The notes under the pieces: model-generated
What the model was told of the DNA's origin: nothing
The model's database searches: none
What the model saw: the letters and a program-made list of their open reading frames with translations, nothing else
Shown here: piece by piece, positions 30,744-37,585 of the stretch
Layout of the letters: the number at the start of each line of letters is the position of its first letter
Position numbering within the stretch: position 1 is the first letter of the stretch
Assembly: GCA_044866075.1 (NCBI GenBank)
Contig: JBIOTQ010000027.1
Location: forward strand, 1-43,144
DNA from: JBASRP01 sp044866075
GTDB lineage: Bacteria; Actinomycetota; AC-67
Length of the DNA stretch: 43,144 nucleotides
Reading direction: 5' to 3'
Made by a program: the position numbers and the translations under genes

Positions 30744-31181
30744 CTACGCGCCGGAGTTTCGCCGGCACCATGCGTAGAGCGCGTCGTACACGAACATCCC
30801 GCGCTCCAGGAGGGTGTGATCGTCGGTTTCCACGTCGAGGCCGGCGGATCCGAGGGCCGAGATCGCGGCCCCGAACGGGTGGGTGTCCTCCTCGCCCGCG
30901 ATGTCGGCGGCATGAACGATGCGTGCGAGCTCGCGCAAGGCGGGGTCCTTGTCGATCAGCCCGTGCTCGTCGATCAGCACCTCGAAGGTGCACTTGCCGT
31001 TGCGGTGCGTGAAGCGAGCGCCCGGGGCGTCGAACGAGATCGCGTCGAGGCGTGCCGCCTCGTCCAGCACTCGGTCGGCCGGCGCGAACACGAACTCCGC
31101 ATCGGGGTCGATGTAGCGGCGGATGAGCCAGGGGCACGCGATCCGGTCGGTCTTCGGCCGGGCGCGCGTGATCCACTTCAT
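30744..31181 (-). CDS. stand-alone ChrB (chromate resistance) domain protein
   Basis: A 145-aa protein that consists only of the ChrB C-terminal domain. The opening KWITRARPKTDRIACPWLIR is characteristic, followed by YIDPDAEFVFAPADRV, RNGKCTFEVLIDEHGL, ADIAGEEDTHPFGAAISALG and YDALYAWCRR. In full-length ChrB this domain follows a regulatory half and is linked to chromate efflux by ChrA; here no chrA and no regulatory half are present. The gene starts at ATGA overlapping the stop of the SH3-like gene. The role of the isolated domain is not known, so chromate resistance should not be assumed. Confidence 0.85.
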   Translation of the reverse strand: MKWITRARPKTDRIACPWLIRRYIDPDAEFVFAPADRVLDEAARLDAISFDAPGARFTHRNGKCTFEVLIDEHGLIDKDPALRELARIVHAADIAGEEDTHPFGAAISALGSAGLDVETDDHTLLERGMFVYDALYAWCRRNSGA

Positions 31182-31408
31182 GGCTCGAGGGGCTCGATCT
31201 CCGTCGCGTAGAAGTTGAAGACGCGACCGTCGTCGAGCATGACCTCGAACGCGCCCTTCTCGCCGGCGAACCCGGGCGTGACCCACTGGATCTCGCCCAC
31301 CATCCCGATCACGTCCTCGGGCACGGGCTCGCCGGGTTCGGGATCGGGGCGCAACGCCGTCACGCGGATGCGGTCGCCCCGCTGCAGAGCTTCCTTCTTG
31401 CGTGCCAT
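31178..31408 (-). CDS. small SH3/KOW-like protein, unknown
   Basis: A 76-aa protein, MARKKEAL followed by beta strands GDRIRVTALRP, DVIGMVGEIQWV, GAFEVMLDDGRVFNFYATEI, a pattern typical of small SH3-like barrels (the order G-D-x-V/I-R-V ... G-x-V-G ... V-x-L-D-D-G-R). It could bind nucleic acid or a partner protein. The start at 31408 is chosen because AGGAGGTG sits 7 nt upstream; the in-frame GTG at 31417 lies inside that ribosome site. Its stop overlaps the ChrB-domain start (ATGA), so the two are cotranslated. Confidence 0.75.
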   Translation of the reverse strand: MARKKEALQRGDRIRVTALRPDPEPGEPVPEDVIGMVGEIQWVTPGFAGEKGAFEVMLDDGRVFNFYATEIEPLEP

Positions 31409-31420
31409 GAGCGGCACCTC

Positions 31421-31921
31421 CTAGAGACCGGTCGATCCGTCGATCAGCTCGCGCGTGATGTCCGCGTGGCCGGCGTGCCGGGCGGTCTCTTCGATCATGT
31501 GATTGAGGATCCATCGCAAGGTCGGGACGCCGTCCTTGCGCTTCGTGTAGGCGGCGGGCAGGTCGAGGGACGGAGCCGAACGGATGATGTCGTTCGAGGC
31601 CTCCCACTCGTGACGATAGAAGGTGACGACGTCGTCGGTCGTTCGGTCGTCCGAAACGCGCAGATCGATGTCGGGGTCATCCTCGGGAAAGAGATTCACA
31701 TCTCCCGTTCCCGCGAAACACACCCGGAACCACCAGTTCTCCACGTACCCCAGGTGCTGCATCATCGCGATCAGCGAGTTGGCCCCCTCGGCGGGCTTCC
31801 AGCGGGCTTGCTCCTCATTGAGGCCCGCGAGCTTCAGCACCATCGTCTCACGCTGGAAGTCGAGGAACGCGATCAGCATCTCACGCTCGTCCGCCGCGTA
31901 CGGCGGGTTGGTTCGCGTCAT
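31421..31921 (-). CDS. DinB-family protein (DUF664 type)
   Basis: A 166-aa four-helix DinB protein. The metal-binding histidines are visible in LIAMMQHLGYVENWWFR, near the middle helix in YRHEWEASND, and in NHMIEETARHAGHADITREL. These match the DUF664 group, several of which are thiol S-transferases using mycothiol or bacillithiol. The ATG at 31921 overlaps the acyl-CoA dehydrogenase stop (ATGA), and the longer frame upstream is antiframe. Metal and thiol use are inference from the family. The SH3-like gene begins 12 nt after the stop. Confidence 0.9.
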   Translation of the reverse strand: MTRTNPPYAADEREMLIAFLDFQRETMVLKLAGLNEEQARWKPAEGANSLIAMMQHLGYVENWWFRVCFAGTGDVNLFPEDDPDIDLRVSDDRTTDDVVTFYRHEWEASNDIIRSAPSLDLPAAYTKRKDGVPTLRWILNHMIEETARHAGHADITRELIDGSTGL

Positions 31922-33060
31922 CGGGTGACGGCGCGGGCGATGACGACGCGCTGGATCTGGTTGGTCCCCTCGTAGATCTGCGTGATCTTGGCGTCGCGCA
32001 TCATCCGCTCGACGGGATACTCCTTCACGTATCCGTATCCCCCGAGGATCTGAACGGCGTCCGTTGTCACCGCCATCGCGGTGTCGGACGCGTGACATTT
32101 CGCTATCGCCGCGTAGTACGAGACGCGCGGGTCGCGTTCGACGACGGCGTTCGCCGCCTTGTAGACGAGCAACCGCGAGGCCTCGATCTTCATCGCCATA
32201 TCGGCAAGCATGAACTCGATCCCTTGGAAGCGGGCGATCGGCTGGCCGAACTGCCGGCGCTCTTTCGCGTACGACACCGCGTAGTCGAAGGCGCCCTGCG
32301 CGATCCCGAGCGCCTGCGCGCCGATCGTGGGGCGCGAGAAGTCGAGCGTCTGCATCGCGTACGTGAAACCGCGGTTCTCCTCGCCCAGAAGGTCGTCCGG
32401 CGACGCGCGATACGAGTCGAGGATCACCTCCCGCGTCGGTGATCCGCGGATCCCCATCTTGTGCTCCTCACGACCGAGCGAGAAGCCCGGCTCGTCGCGT
32501 CGCACGATGAAGGCAGAGATGTTCTTGCCTTTCGTGGCATCGGCATCGGTCACGGCGAAGTAGACGTAGGTGTCGGCCACGCCGGCGTTGGTGATGAAGC
32601 GCTTCGTTCCGTTGAGGACCCAGCCGCCCTCGTCGCGCGTCGCGCGCGATCGCATCGCCGCCGCGTCGGATCCCGAGCCCGGCTCGGTGAGGCAGTACGC
32701 GAGCTGTCGTTCTCCGCGGACGACGGCGCTCAGGATGTCCTTCCGCTGCGCGTCGCTGCCGGCGAGCATGATCGGGATCGCGCCCAGCCGGTTGACGAGC
32801 GGGATGAGCGAGACGCCCGCGGACACGCGGCTCAGTTCCTCCGTGAGGATGCAGAACTCGATCGGGCCTCCCGACCCGCCGACCTCTTCCGGGTAGCCGA
32901 CGCCCATGAGATCGTTGCGCGCGAGGAGCTCGTGCATGTCGGCCGGATACTCGTCGCTCTCGTCGATCTCGCTCGCGCGAGGAGCGACCTTCTCCTCGGC
33001 CAGCTGGCGGACCGTGCGCCGGAAGAGTTCCTGCTCTTCAGTGAGCGAGAAAGCGTTCAT
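31918..33060 (-). CDS. acyl-CoA dehydrogenase
   Basis: A 380-aa acyl-CoA dehydrogenase with the short-chain/butyryl-CoA-type catalytic glutamate in IYEGTNQIQR near the C-terminus. FAD-binding strings are YCLTEPGSGSDAAAMRSRAT, WVLNGTKRFITNAGVADTYV and YAKERRQFGQPIARFQGIEF; LGGYGYVKEYPVERMMRDAK completes the C-terminal domain. The Met at 33060 (MNAFSLTEEQ) is preferred over the upstream ATG at 33078 because it fits the family start and has a TACTCT box 6 nt upstream. It begins a compact minus-strand operon. It differs clearly from the acyl-CoA dehydrogenase at 26271, so different substrates are likely. Confidence 0.96.
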   Translation of the reverse strand: MNAFSLTEEQELFRRTVRQLAEEKVAPRASEIDESDEYPADMHELLARNDLMGVGYPEEVGGSGGPIEFCILTEELSRVSAGVSLIPLVNRLGAIPIMLAGSDAQRKDILSAVVRGERQLAYCLTEPGSGSDAAAMRSRATRDEGGWVLNGTKRFITNAGVADTYVYFAVTDADATKGKNISAFIVRRDEPGFSLGREEHKMGIRGSPTREVILDSYRASPDDLLGEENRGFTYAMQTLDFSRPTIGAQALGIAQGAFDYAVSYAKERRQFGQPIARFQGIEFMLADMAMKIEASRLLVYKAANAVVERDPRVSYYAAIAKCHASDTAMAVTTDAVQILGGYGYVKEYPVERMMRDAKITQIYEGTNQIQRVVIARAVTR

Positions 33061-33066
33061 GGGGCA

Positions 33067-33072
33067 AGAGTA
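33067..33072 (-). promoter_or_regulatory. candidate -10 box (TACTCT), leaderless promoter
   Basis: The minus-strand TACTCT ends 6 nt before the ATG at 33060. It settles the start choice against the Met at 33078, which lies upstream of this box. Confidence 0.45.
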
Positions 33073-33136
33073 CTGCACACGCGCGGGTTAGGTTTTCGCC
33101 GTCGAAACGCTGCGGGCACGCCGCTCTCGGGCCGAT

Positions 33137-33142
33137 TATCAT
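33137..33142 (+). promoter_or_regulatory. candidate -10 box (TATCAT) for the sugar cassette
   Basis: TATCAT ends 11 nt before a short ORF's ATG (33154). Transcription would begin near 33149 and cover the 14-codon leader ORF before the dehydrogenase gene. Confidence 0.45.
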
Positions 33143-33153
33143 CGCGTCCGACC

Positions 33154-33198
33154 ATGCCGAATCGCATCGGCGCCCCGTGCATGTGGGAGCGCATATGA
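33154..33198 (+). CDS. 14-codon leader ORF coupled to the sugar dehydrogenase gene
   Basis: An ATG shortly after the TATCAT box opens a frame encoding MPNRIGAPCMWERI, and its TGA overlaps the next gene's ATG as ATGA. The peptide is too short for a domain, so its role, if any, is translational coupling or attenuation. It could be chance in GC-rich DNA. Confidence 0.4.
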   Translation: MPNRIGAPCMWERI

Positions 33199-34223
33199 CC
33201 GTCCGGATCGCCGTCGTCGGCCTCGGATACTGGGGACAGAACTATCCGCGCGTCCTTCGGGACACGCCCGGCGCACGCCTCGCGGCGCTCTGCGACCTCG
33301 ATCCTGAGCGCGTGGAGCGGGCGGCGCGACGCTGGCCCGACGTCCCGACGTTCGACAGGGTCGATCGGCTGATCGATTCCGGGGTTGCCGACGCCGCGAT
33401 CGTCGGGACGCCGGCGGCGACGCATTTCGAGGTCGCGTCACAATGCCTCGCGGGGGACTTGCATCTCCTCGTCGAGAAGCCGCTCGCCGCCCGCAGCGAT
33501 GAGGCAGAGAAGCTCGATCACGACGCAGGGGACCGCGGCCGCGTTCTGCTCGTCGGGCACACCTTTCTGTACTCGCCCCGGGTCGCGTTCGTGCGCGAGA
33601 CGATCGCGTCCGGCCGGCTCGGCACCGTTCGCTACCTGTATTCGAGGCGGCTGAACCTCGGGAAGGTACGCAACGACGTCGACGCGCTGTGGAACTTCGG
33701 CCCGCACGACGTCTCGATCGCGATGCACATGCTCGGTTCGACGCCGGTGCGCGTCGGCGCGCAGAGCCTTCAGTGCCTCGGGCGGCCCGTCGGCGACGTT
33801 TCGTTCGTGCATCTCGAGTTCCCCGGCCCGACCTACGCCCACCTGCACATGAGCTGGCTCGATCCGAAGAAGGTGCGCGAGATCGTGGTGGTCGGCTCGG
33901 ACCGGATGCTGACCTACGACGACGTCGACGTGACCGAGCCGATCCGCATCTACGACGCCGGGGTCGAGCCGGGTGCCGAGGCGGTGCCGTTCGCCGACTG
34001 GGCCGATTTCCAGGTCGCCGTGCGCACCGGCGAGATCGTCATCCCGAAGATCTCCGGCGAGGAACCGCTCGCCCGGCTCTGCGCGCACTTCGTCCGCTGC
34101 ATCGAGGAGGGCGAGGAGCTCATCACGCCGGGCTCGCAGGGGGTCGATGTGGTGCGGGTGCTCGAGGCGGCGTCGCGCTCGGCCGAGAGGCGGGGCGCGG
34201 AGGTGAAGCTTGCCCCTGCCTGA
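33195..34223 (+). CDS. Gfo/Idh/MocA-family NAD(P)-dependent sugar dehydrogenase (WbpB/WlbA-like)
   Basis: A 342-aa oxidoreductase. The N-terminal Rossmann domain has VGLGYWGQNYPRVLRD and the VEKPLA motif with the conserved catalytic-loop Lys. The C-terminal alpha/beta domain has DALWNFGPHDVSIAMHMLG, carrying the Asp and His usually involved in substrate oxidation. With the acetyltransferase and aminotransferase immediately downstream it fits the 3-dehydrogenase of a 3-amino or 2,3-diamino sugar pathway (UDP-GlcNAc(A)-type). The ATG at 33195 has GGGAGCG upstream; a GTG at 33177 is the alternative. No 6-dehydrogenase (WbpA) is in the window, so the exact sugar is unknown. Confidence 0.9.
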   Translation: MTVRIAVVGLGYWGQNYPRVLRDTPGARLAALCDLDPERVERAARRWPDVPTFDRVDRLIDSGVADAAIVGTPAATHFEVASQCLAGDLHLLVEKPLAARSDEAEKLDHDAGDRGRVLLVGHTFLYSPRVAFVRETIASGRLGTVRYLYSRRLNLGKVRNDVDALWNFGPHDVSIAMHMLGSTPVRVGAQSLQCLGRPVGDVSFVHLEFPGPTYAHLHMSWLDPKKVREIVVVGSDRMLTYDDVDVTEPIRIYDAGVEPGAEAVPFADWADFQVAVRTGEIVIPKISGEEPLARLCAHFVRCIEEGEELITPGSQGVDVVRVLEAASRSAERRGAEVKLAPA

Positions 34224-34809
34224 GTGGGTGAAAGCGGACCCGTCCGCGCGCATCGAGGACGGCGCCGTCGTCGGCTACGCGTTCACCGAATCGCCGCCCG
34301 AAACGCTGATCGGCGCCGCCTGCCACATCCGGACACAAGCGATCGTGTACGCCGGCGCGCGTTTGGGCGCGCGGGTGCACGTGGGGCACGGCGCGCTGAT
34401 CCGCGAGTTCTCGCGGCTCGGCGACGACGCGAGCGTCGGCAGCAAGACGGTGATCGAGCACGACGTCGAGATCGGCGACCGCGTCCGCATCCATTCGGCG
34501 GCGTTCATCCCCGAGCTGACGGTGATCGAAGACGACGCGTGGATCGGACCGATGGTCTGCGTGACCAACGCGCGCTACCCGATGATGGGCCCGCGCGAAT
34601 CGCGCCTGGCGGGAGTGAAGATCCGCAAAGGCGCGAAGATCGGGGCGGCGGCGGTCCTGCTGCCGGGCATCACGGTCGGTGAGGGCGCCCTCGTCGGCGC
34701 CGGCTCGGTCGTGACGCGGGACGTCGCGCCGGGCGACGTGGTCGTGGGGAACCCCGCGCAGGCGGTGTCCAAGGTTGATGAGATCGAGGGGAGGCTCGCG
34801 GCTCGATGA
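34210..34809 (+). CDS. hexapeptide-repeat (LbH) sugar N-acetyltransferase (WbpD/WlbB-like)
   Basis: A 199-aa left-handed beta-helix acetyltransferase. The isoleucine-patch hexapeptides run from about residue 35 to 175 (for example IGDRVRIHSAAFIPELTVIE, IGAAAVLLPGITVGEGALVG), ending with VVGNPAQAVSKV. It would acetylate the amino group installed by the downstream aminotransferase. It starts at a TTG with GGAGGTG 5 nt upstream and overlaps the dehydrogenase by 14 nt, so the unusual start codon is well supported. Its length equals that of the WbpD group. Confidence 0.92.
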   Translation: MPLPEWVKADPSARIEDGAVVGYAFTESPPETLIGAACHIRTQAIVYAGARLGARVHVGHGALIREFSRLGDDASVGSKTVIEHDVEIGDRVRIHSAAFIPELTVIEDDAWIGPMVCVTNARYPMMGPRESRLAGVKIRKGAKIGAAAVLLPGITVGEGALVGAGSVVTRDVAPGDVVVGNPAQAVSKVDEIEGRLAAR

Positions 34810-35915
34810 GCCCGACGAAGAAGATCCCGCTGGTCAACCTCCAGCGCATGAACGAACGCTATCTGGACGAGTTCACCGACGCGATGCTCGAAGTCGTCCG
34901 GTCCGCGCATTTCATCAACGGCCCGGCGGTGGGTCAGTTCGAAGAGGAGTTCGCCGGTGCGATGGGCGCGACGCACGCGGTCGGCATCTCGTCGGGAACC
35001 GATGCCGTTCACCTCGCGCTACTTGCGGCGGGGGTGGGACCGGGCGACGAGGTGATCACGGTCGCGAATACGTTCGCCGCGACCGTCGAGGCGATCGTCT
35101 ACACGGGCGCCACGCCGGTCCTTGTCGACGTGGACGATCGCACTCTGCTCATCGATTGCGAGGCGGCCGAGGCGGCGATCACGCCGCGCACGAAGGTGAT
35201 CATGCCGGTCAACCTGTCCGGCCGCCCGGTCGATCTCCATCGCCTGGAAGCGATGGCCGCGACGCACGGCGTCGCGTTGATCCAGGATTCGGCGCAGGCG
35301 CACGGCGCGACATACGACGGGAAGCCGCTCGGGCAGTTCGGCATCGCCGGCGCGTACAGCTTCTTCCCGGCGAAGAACCTCGGAGCGTTCGGAGACGCCG
35401 GCGGCGTCATCACCAACGACGATCACATCGCCGGGCGCCTCCGGTCCCTGCGCGACCACGGCCGCACCGGGAAATACGACCACGCCGAGGTCGGCTACGG
35501 CGACCGGCTCGACACCCTCCACGCGGCGGTGCTGCGGAAGAAGCTGGCGCACCTGCCGGAGTGGAACCGGCGTCGCGTCGAGGTGGCGGAACGCTACGCG
35601 AAGCAGCTCGGCGACGCCGTCCGGATCGTGGAGGAGCCCTCGTGGGGGACCGGCGTCTTCCACCACTTCGTCATCCGGATCCCCGACCGGGATCGCGTGC
35701 TCGCGGCATTGGCCGAGGCCGGCATCCAAGCGGGGATCCACTATCCGAAGCCGATCCACCTGCTCGGTGCGTTCCTCGCGCTCGGCTACGAGCAGGGCGC
35801 GTTCCCCGTGTCCGAAGCCGCAGCCCATGAGATCCTGTCGCTTCCGATCGATCCGATGATTGAGGACGACGAGGTCGACTACGTCGCCGCCGAGGTCCTG
35901 CGGATCACGAGCTGA
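34806..35915 (+). CDS. DegT/DnrJ/EryC1/StrS-family sugar aminotransferase (WbpE-like)
   Basis: A 369-aa PLP-dependent aminotransferase that makes the amino sugar from the 3-keto (or 4-keto) nucleotide sugar. The PLP lysine is K190 in YSFFPAKNLGAFGDAGG. Other family strings are GISSGTDAVHLALLAAGVGP, DSAQAHGATYDGKPLG, GYGDRLDTLHAAVLRKKL and the C-terminal IHYPKPIHL. The ATG overlaps the acetyltransferase stop (ATGA). The stop lies 1 nt from the convergent glycosyltransferase gene. Order dehydrogenase-acetyltransferase-aminotransferase is that of the WbpB-D-E route; donor nucleotide and sugar identity are inferred only in outline. Confidence 0.94.
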   Translation: MSPTKKIPLVNLQRMNERYLDEFTDAMLEVVRSAHFINGPAVGQFEEEFAGAMGATHAVGISSGTDAVHLALLAAGVGPGDEVITVANTFAATVEAIVYTGATPVLVDVDDRTLLIDCEAAEAAITPRTKVIMPVNLSGRPVDLHRLEAMAATHGVALIQDSAQAHGATYDGKPLGQFGIAGAYSFFPAKNLGAFGDAGGVITNDDHIAGRLRSLRDHGRTGKYDHAEVGYGDRLDTLHAAVLRKKLAHLPEWNRRRVEVAERYAKQLGDAVRIVEEPSWGTGVFHHFVIRIPDRDRVLAALAEAGIQAGIHYPKPIHLLGAFLALGYEQGAFPVSEAAAHEILSLPIDPMIEDDEVDYVAAEVLRITS

Positions 35916-35916
35916 T

Positions 35917-37392
35917 TCACCGGACGTAGCGGTACACGTACACGGGCCCGAACTTCCCCGGACCACGCATCGAGAACAGCGGCGTCGCGTACGTCCGGAA
36001 TATCTCCGAGAGATACGGTGGTTGAGACACAGGGTTCGCCCCCAGCCCCCGCCACCAGACGAAATACGTTGGCACCAGGCTCCCCGAGGACGCCGTCAGC
36101 ACATCGTCCTGCGACAGGTCGTTGTAGCGGAGCGTCTTGCAGCCAGTGTGGAGCTCGAACTCGCGCGGCCAGCGCGTGAAGATCTGACACCGGATCCGGG
36201 CGCCCTCGTCGGCCATACGCTCGGCCGCCGCGTGGATCAGCGCATAGTTGCGCACCTGGGCGTCGATCCGCCGGGCGGCCGGTTCGTACTGCGTCACACC
36301 GAACTGCGTCGCGCCCGAGACGAGAACCGCGACGACCCCGATCGTCGCCCACCGACGTCCGGTGGCGAGGCGCATCACGTAGCAGGCGGGGAGTGACAGC
36401 GTCAGGAAGAAGGCCGGCATCCACGGCAGCATGTATCGCTCCTCCGCGTGGAACAGCACCGCGGTGATCGCCGTCGGCACGACGAGCCAGATCCCGAGCG
36501 CGCTCGCGTCGCGGCGTGGGATGGGTGTTCCTTTGACCACGGCCACGATCAAGAGGGCGAGGCCGACGAGGACGAGCGCTCCCCAGAAAACCCCGAACAA
36601 GCGGTCCCCGTCGAAGAACCAATGCGCGTAGGTGATGTAGCCCTTCTCCTTCGGGACCCCCGATCCGCCTGGCCCGAGCCCGCGCGCGATGGTGTAGAGC
36701 GGGTTGCCGTGGTCGATCCAGACCTTGATGAAGTAAGGCGCGAGCACAGCTCCCAGCGCCGCGGCCGCGCCGATCGTGGCGCGAGCGAACAGATCGCGAC
36801 GCCGGAAGATCAGGAAGTCGAGCCCGAGCGCGATGCCGGCCACCGCGGCGAACGCCATGTTGAAGAAGAACGCGCTCGCGATGGCGAGACCGATGGGCCA
36901 CAGCCCGCGCAAGGGCTCGCCGTCCGGCGCATGAACGACCCGGCGCCAGTAGACGAGGAACGCGATCGCGACGCCGAGGGCAGCCGGCATGTCCGGCAGA
37001 AGCCTGACGGACCCGAGCAGCGTCGCCGAGAACAGGCCCAGCATCAGAGCCGCGAACGCCGCCGGGACGCGTCCGGCGAACCCACGTCCGATGAGATACG
37101 TCACCCCGCAGAGCGCGAGACTCATCGTCACGAAGATGATGCGGTACGCCCACGTGCCGTCGGTCAGCGCCGCTATCGGATACAAGAGCGCCGGCACGCC
37201 GCGCGTGCGGTGCGGGTCGGACGAAACCTTGGTGAGCCGCCCGAGCCAGTCGTACGTCTGGATGAGGTAGAGGGTCTCGTCCGCCGCGGTCGGCGTGCGA
37301 CGCGCGAGGAGAGCGACCCGCTCGACGACGAGAGGAACGGTCAGGAGCGCGAGCGCCGGCGGCCAGAGCTTCGCCCCCCTGCGCATCTCCAC
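35917..37392 (-). CDS. multi-pass membrane glycosyltransferase (ArnT/PMT-like, GT-C fold)
   Basis: A 491-aa protein with about 10-11 membrane helices between residues 10 and 390 and a C-terminal extracytoplasmic domain of about 110 residues. The first outer loop carries the GT-C-type acidic motif in PTAADETLYLIQTYDW. GVPALLYPIAALTDGTWAYR, LLPDMPAALGVAIAFLVYW and HAEERYMLPWMPAFFL resemble lipid-linked sugar transferases of the mannosyltransferase/ArnT type. It probably transfers a sugar from a polyprenyl phosphate carrier, fitting the amino-sugar cassette it faces. The GTG at 37392 is chosen because a TAGGTT box lies 8 nt upstream; the frame also allows 37410. Confidence 0.83.
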   Translation of the reverse strand: MEMRRGAKLWPPALALLTVPLVVERVALLARRTPTAADETLYLIQTYDWLGRLTKVSSDPHRTRGVPALLYPIAALTDGTWAYRIIFVTMSLALCGVTYLIGRGFAGRVPAAFAALMLGLFSATLLGSVRLLPDMPAALGVAIAFLVYWRRVVHAPDGEPLRGLWPIGLAIASAFFFNMAFAAVAGIALGLDFLIFRRRDLFARATIGAAAALGAVLAPYFIKVWIDHGNPLYTIARGLGPGGSGVPKEKGYITYAHWFFDGDRLFGVFWGALVLVGLALLIVAVVKGTPIPRRDASALGIWLVVPTAITAVLFHAEERYMLPWMPAFFLTLSLPACYVMRLATGRRWATIGVVAVLVSGATQFGVTQYEPAARRIDAQVRNYALIHAAAERMADEGARIRCQIFTRWPREFELHTGCKTLRYNDLSQDDVLTASSGSLVPTYFVWWRGLGANPVSQPPYLSEIFRTYATPLFSMRGPGKFGPVYVYRYVR

Positions 37393-37400
37393 GGCCGGGG

Positions 37401-37406
37401 AACCTA
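37401..37406 (-). promoter_or_regulatory. candidate -10 box (TAGGTT), leaderless promoter
   Basis: The minus-strand TAGGTT ends 8 nt before the GTG at 37392. The alternative start at 37410 lies upstream of this box. Confidence 0.4.
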
Positions 37407-37524
37407 ACACGGCCTCCCTCCTCGGTCGTGGTGCTTCTCGCCGGTGGATGGTCGGTGCATCGGTGGGCGCACAGCTATAGGCCGATGGAGCCGGCAGGGT
37501 TTATGTCGATCGCAACGAACTGGT

Positions 37525-37554
37525 TTGAGTCCGCCCTCGGCGACCACGTACCCT
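37525..37554 (+). promoter_or_regulatory. sigma70-type promoter for ccr
   Basis: TTGAGT (37525-37530) and TACCCT (37549-37554) are 18 bp apart. Transcription would start near 37561, with AGGAGG at 37573-37578 as the ribosome site 7 nt before the GTG. Confidence 0.6.
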
Positions 37555-37585
37555 GCGTACCGGACCCGGTTCAGGAGGACGTTCA

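Noticed and set aside
30744..31181. Chromate resistance operon
   Set aside because: Only the ChrB C-terminal domain is present, with no ChrA transporter or regulatory half.
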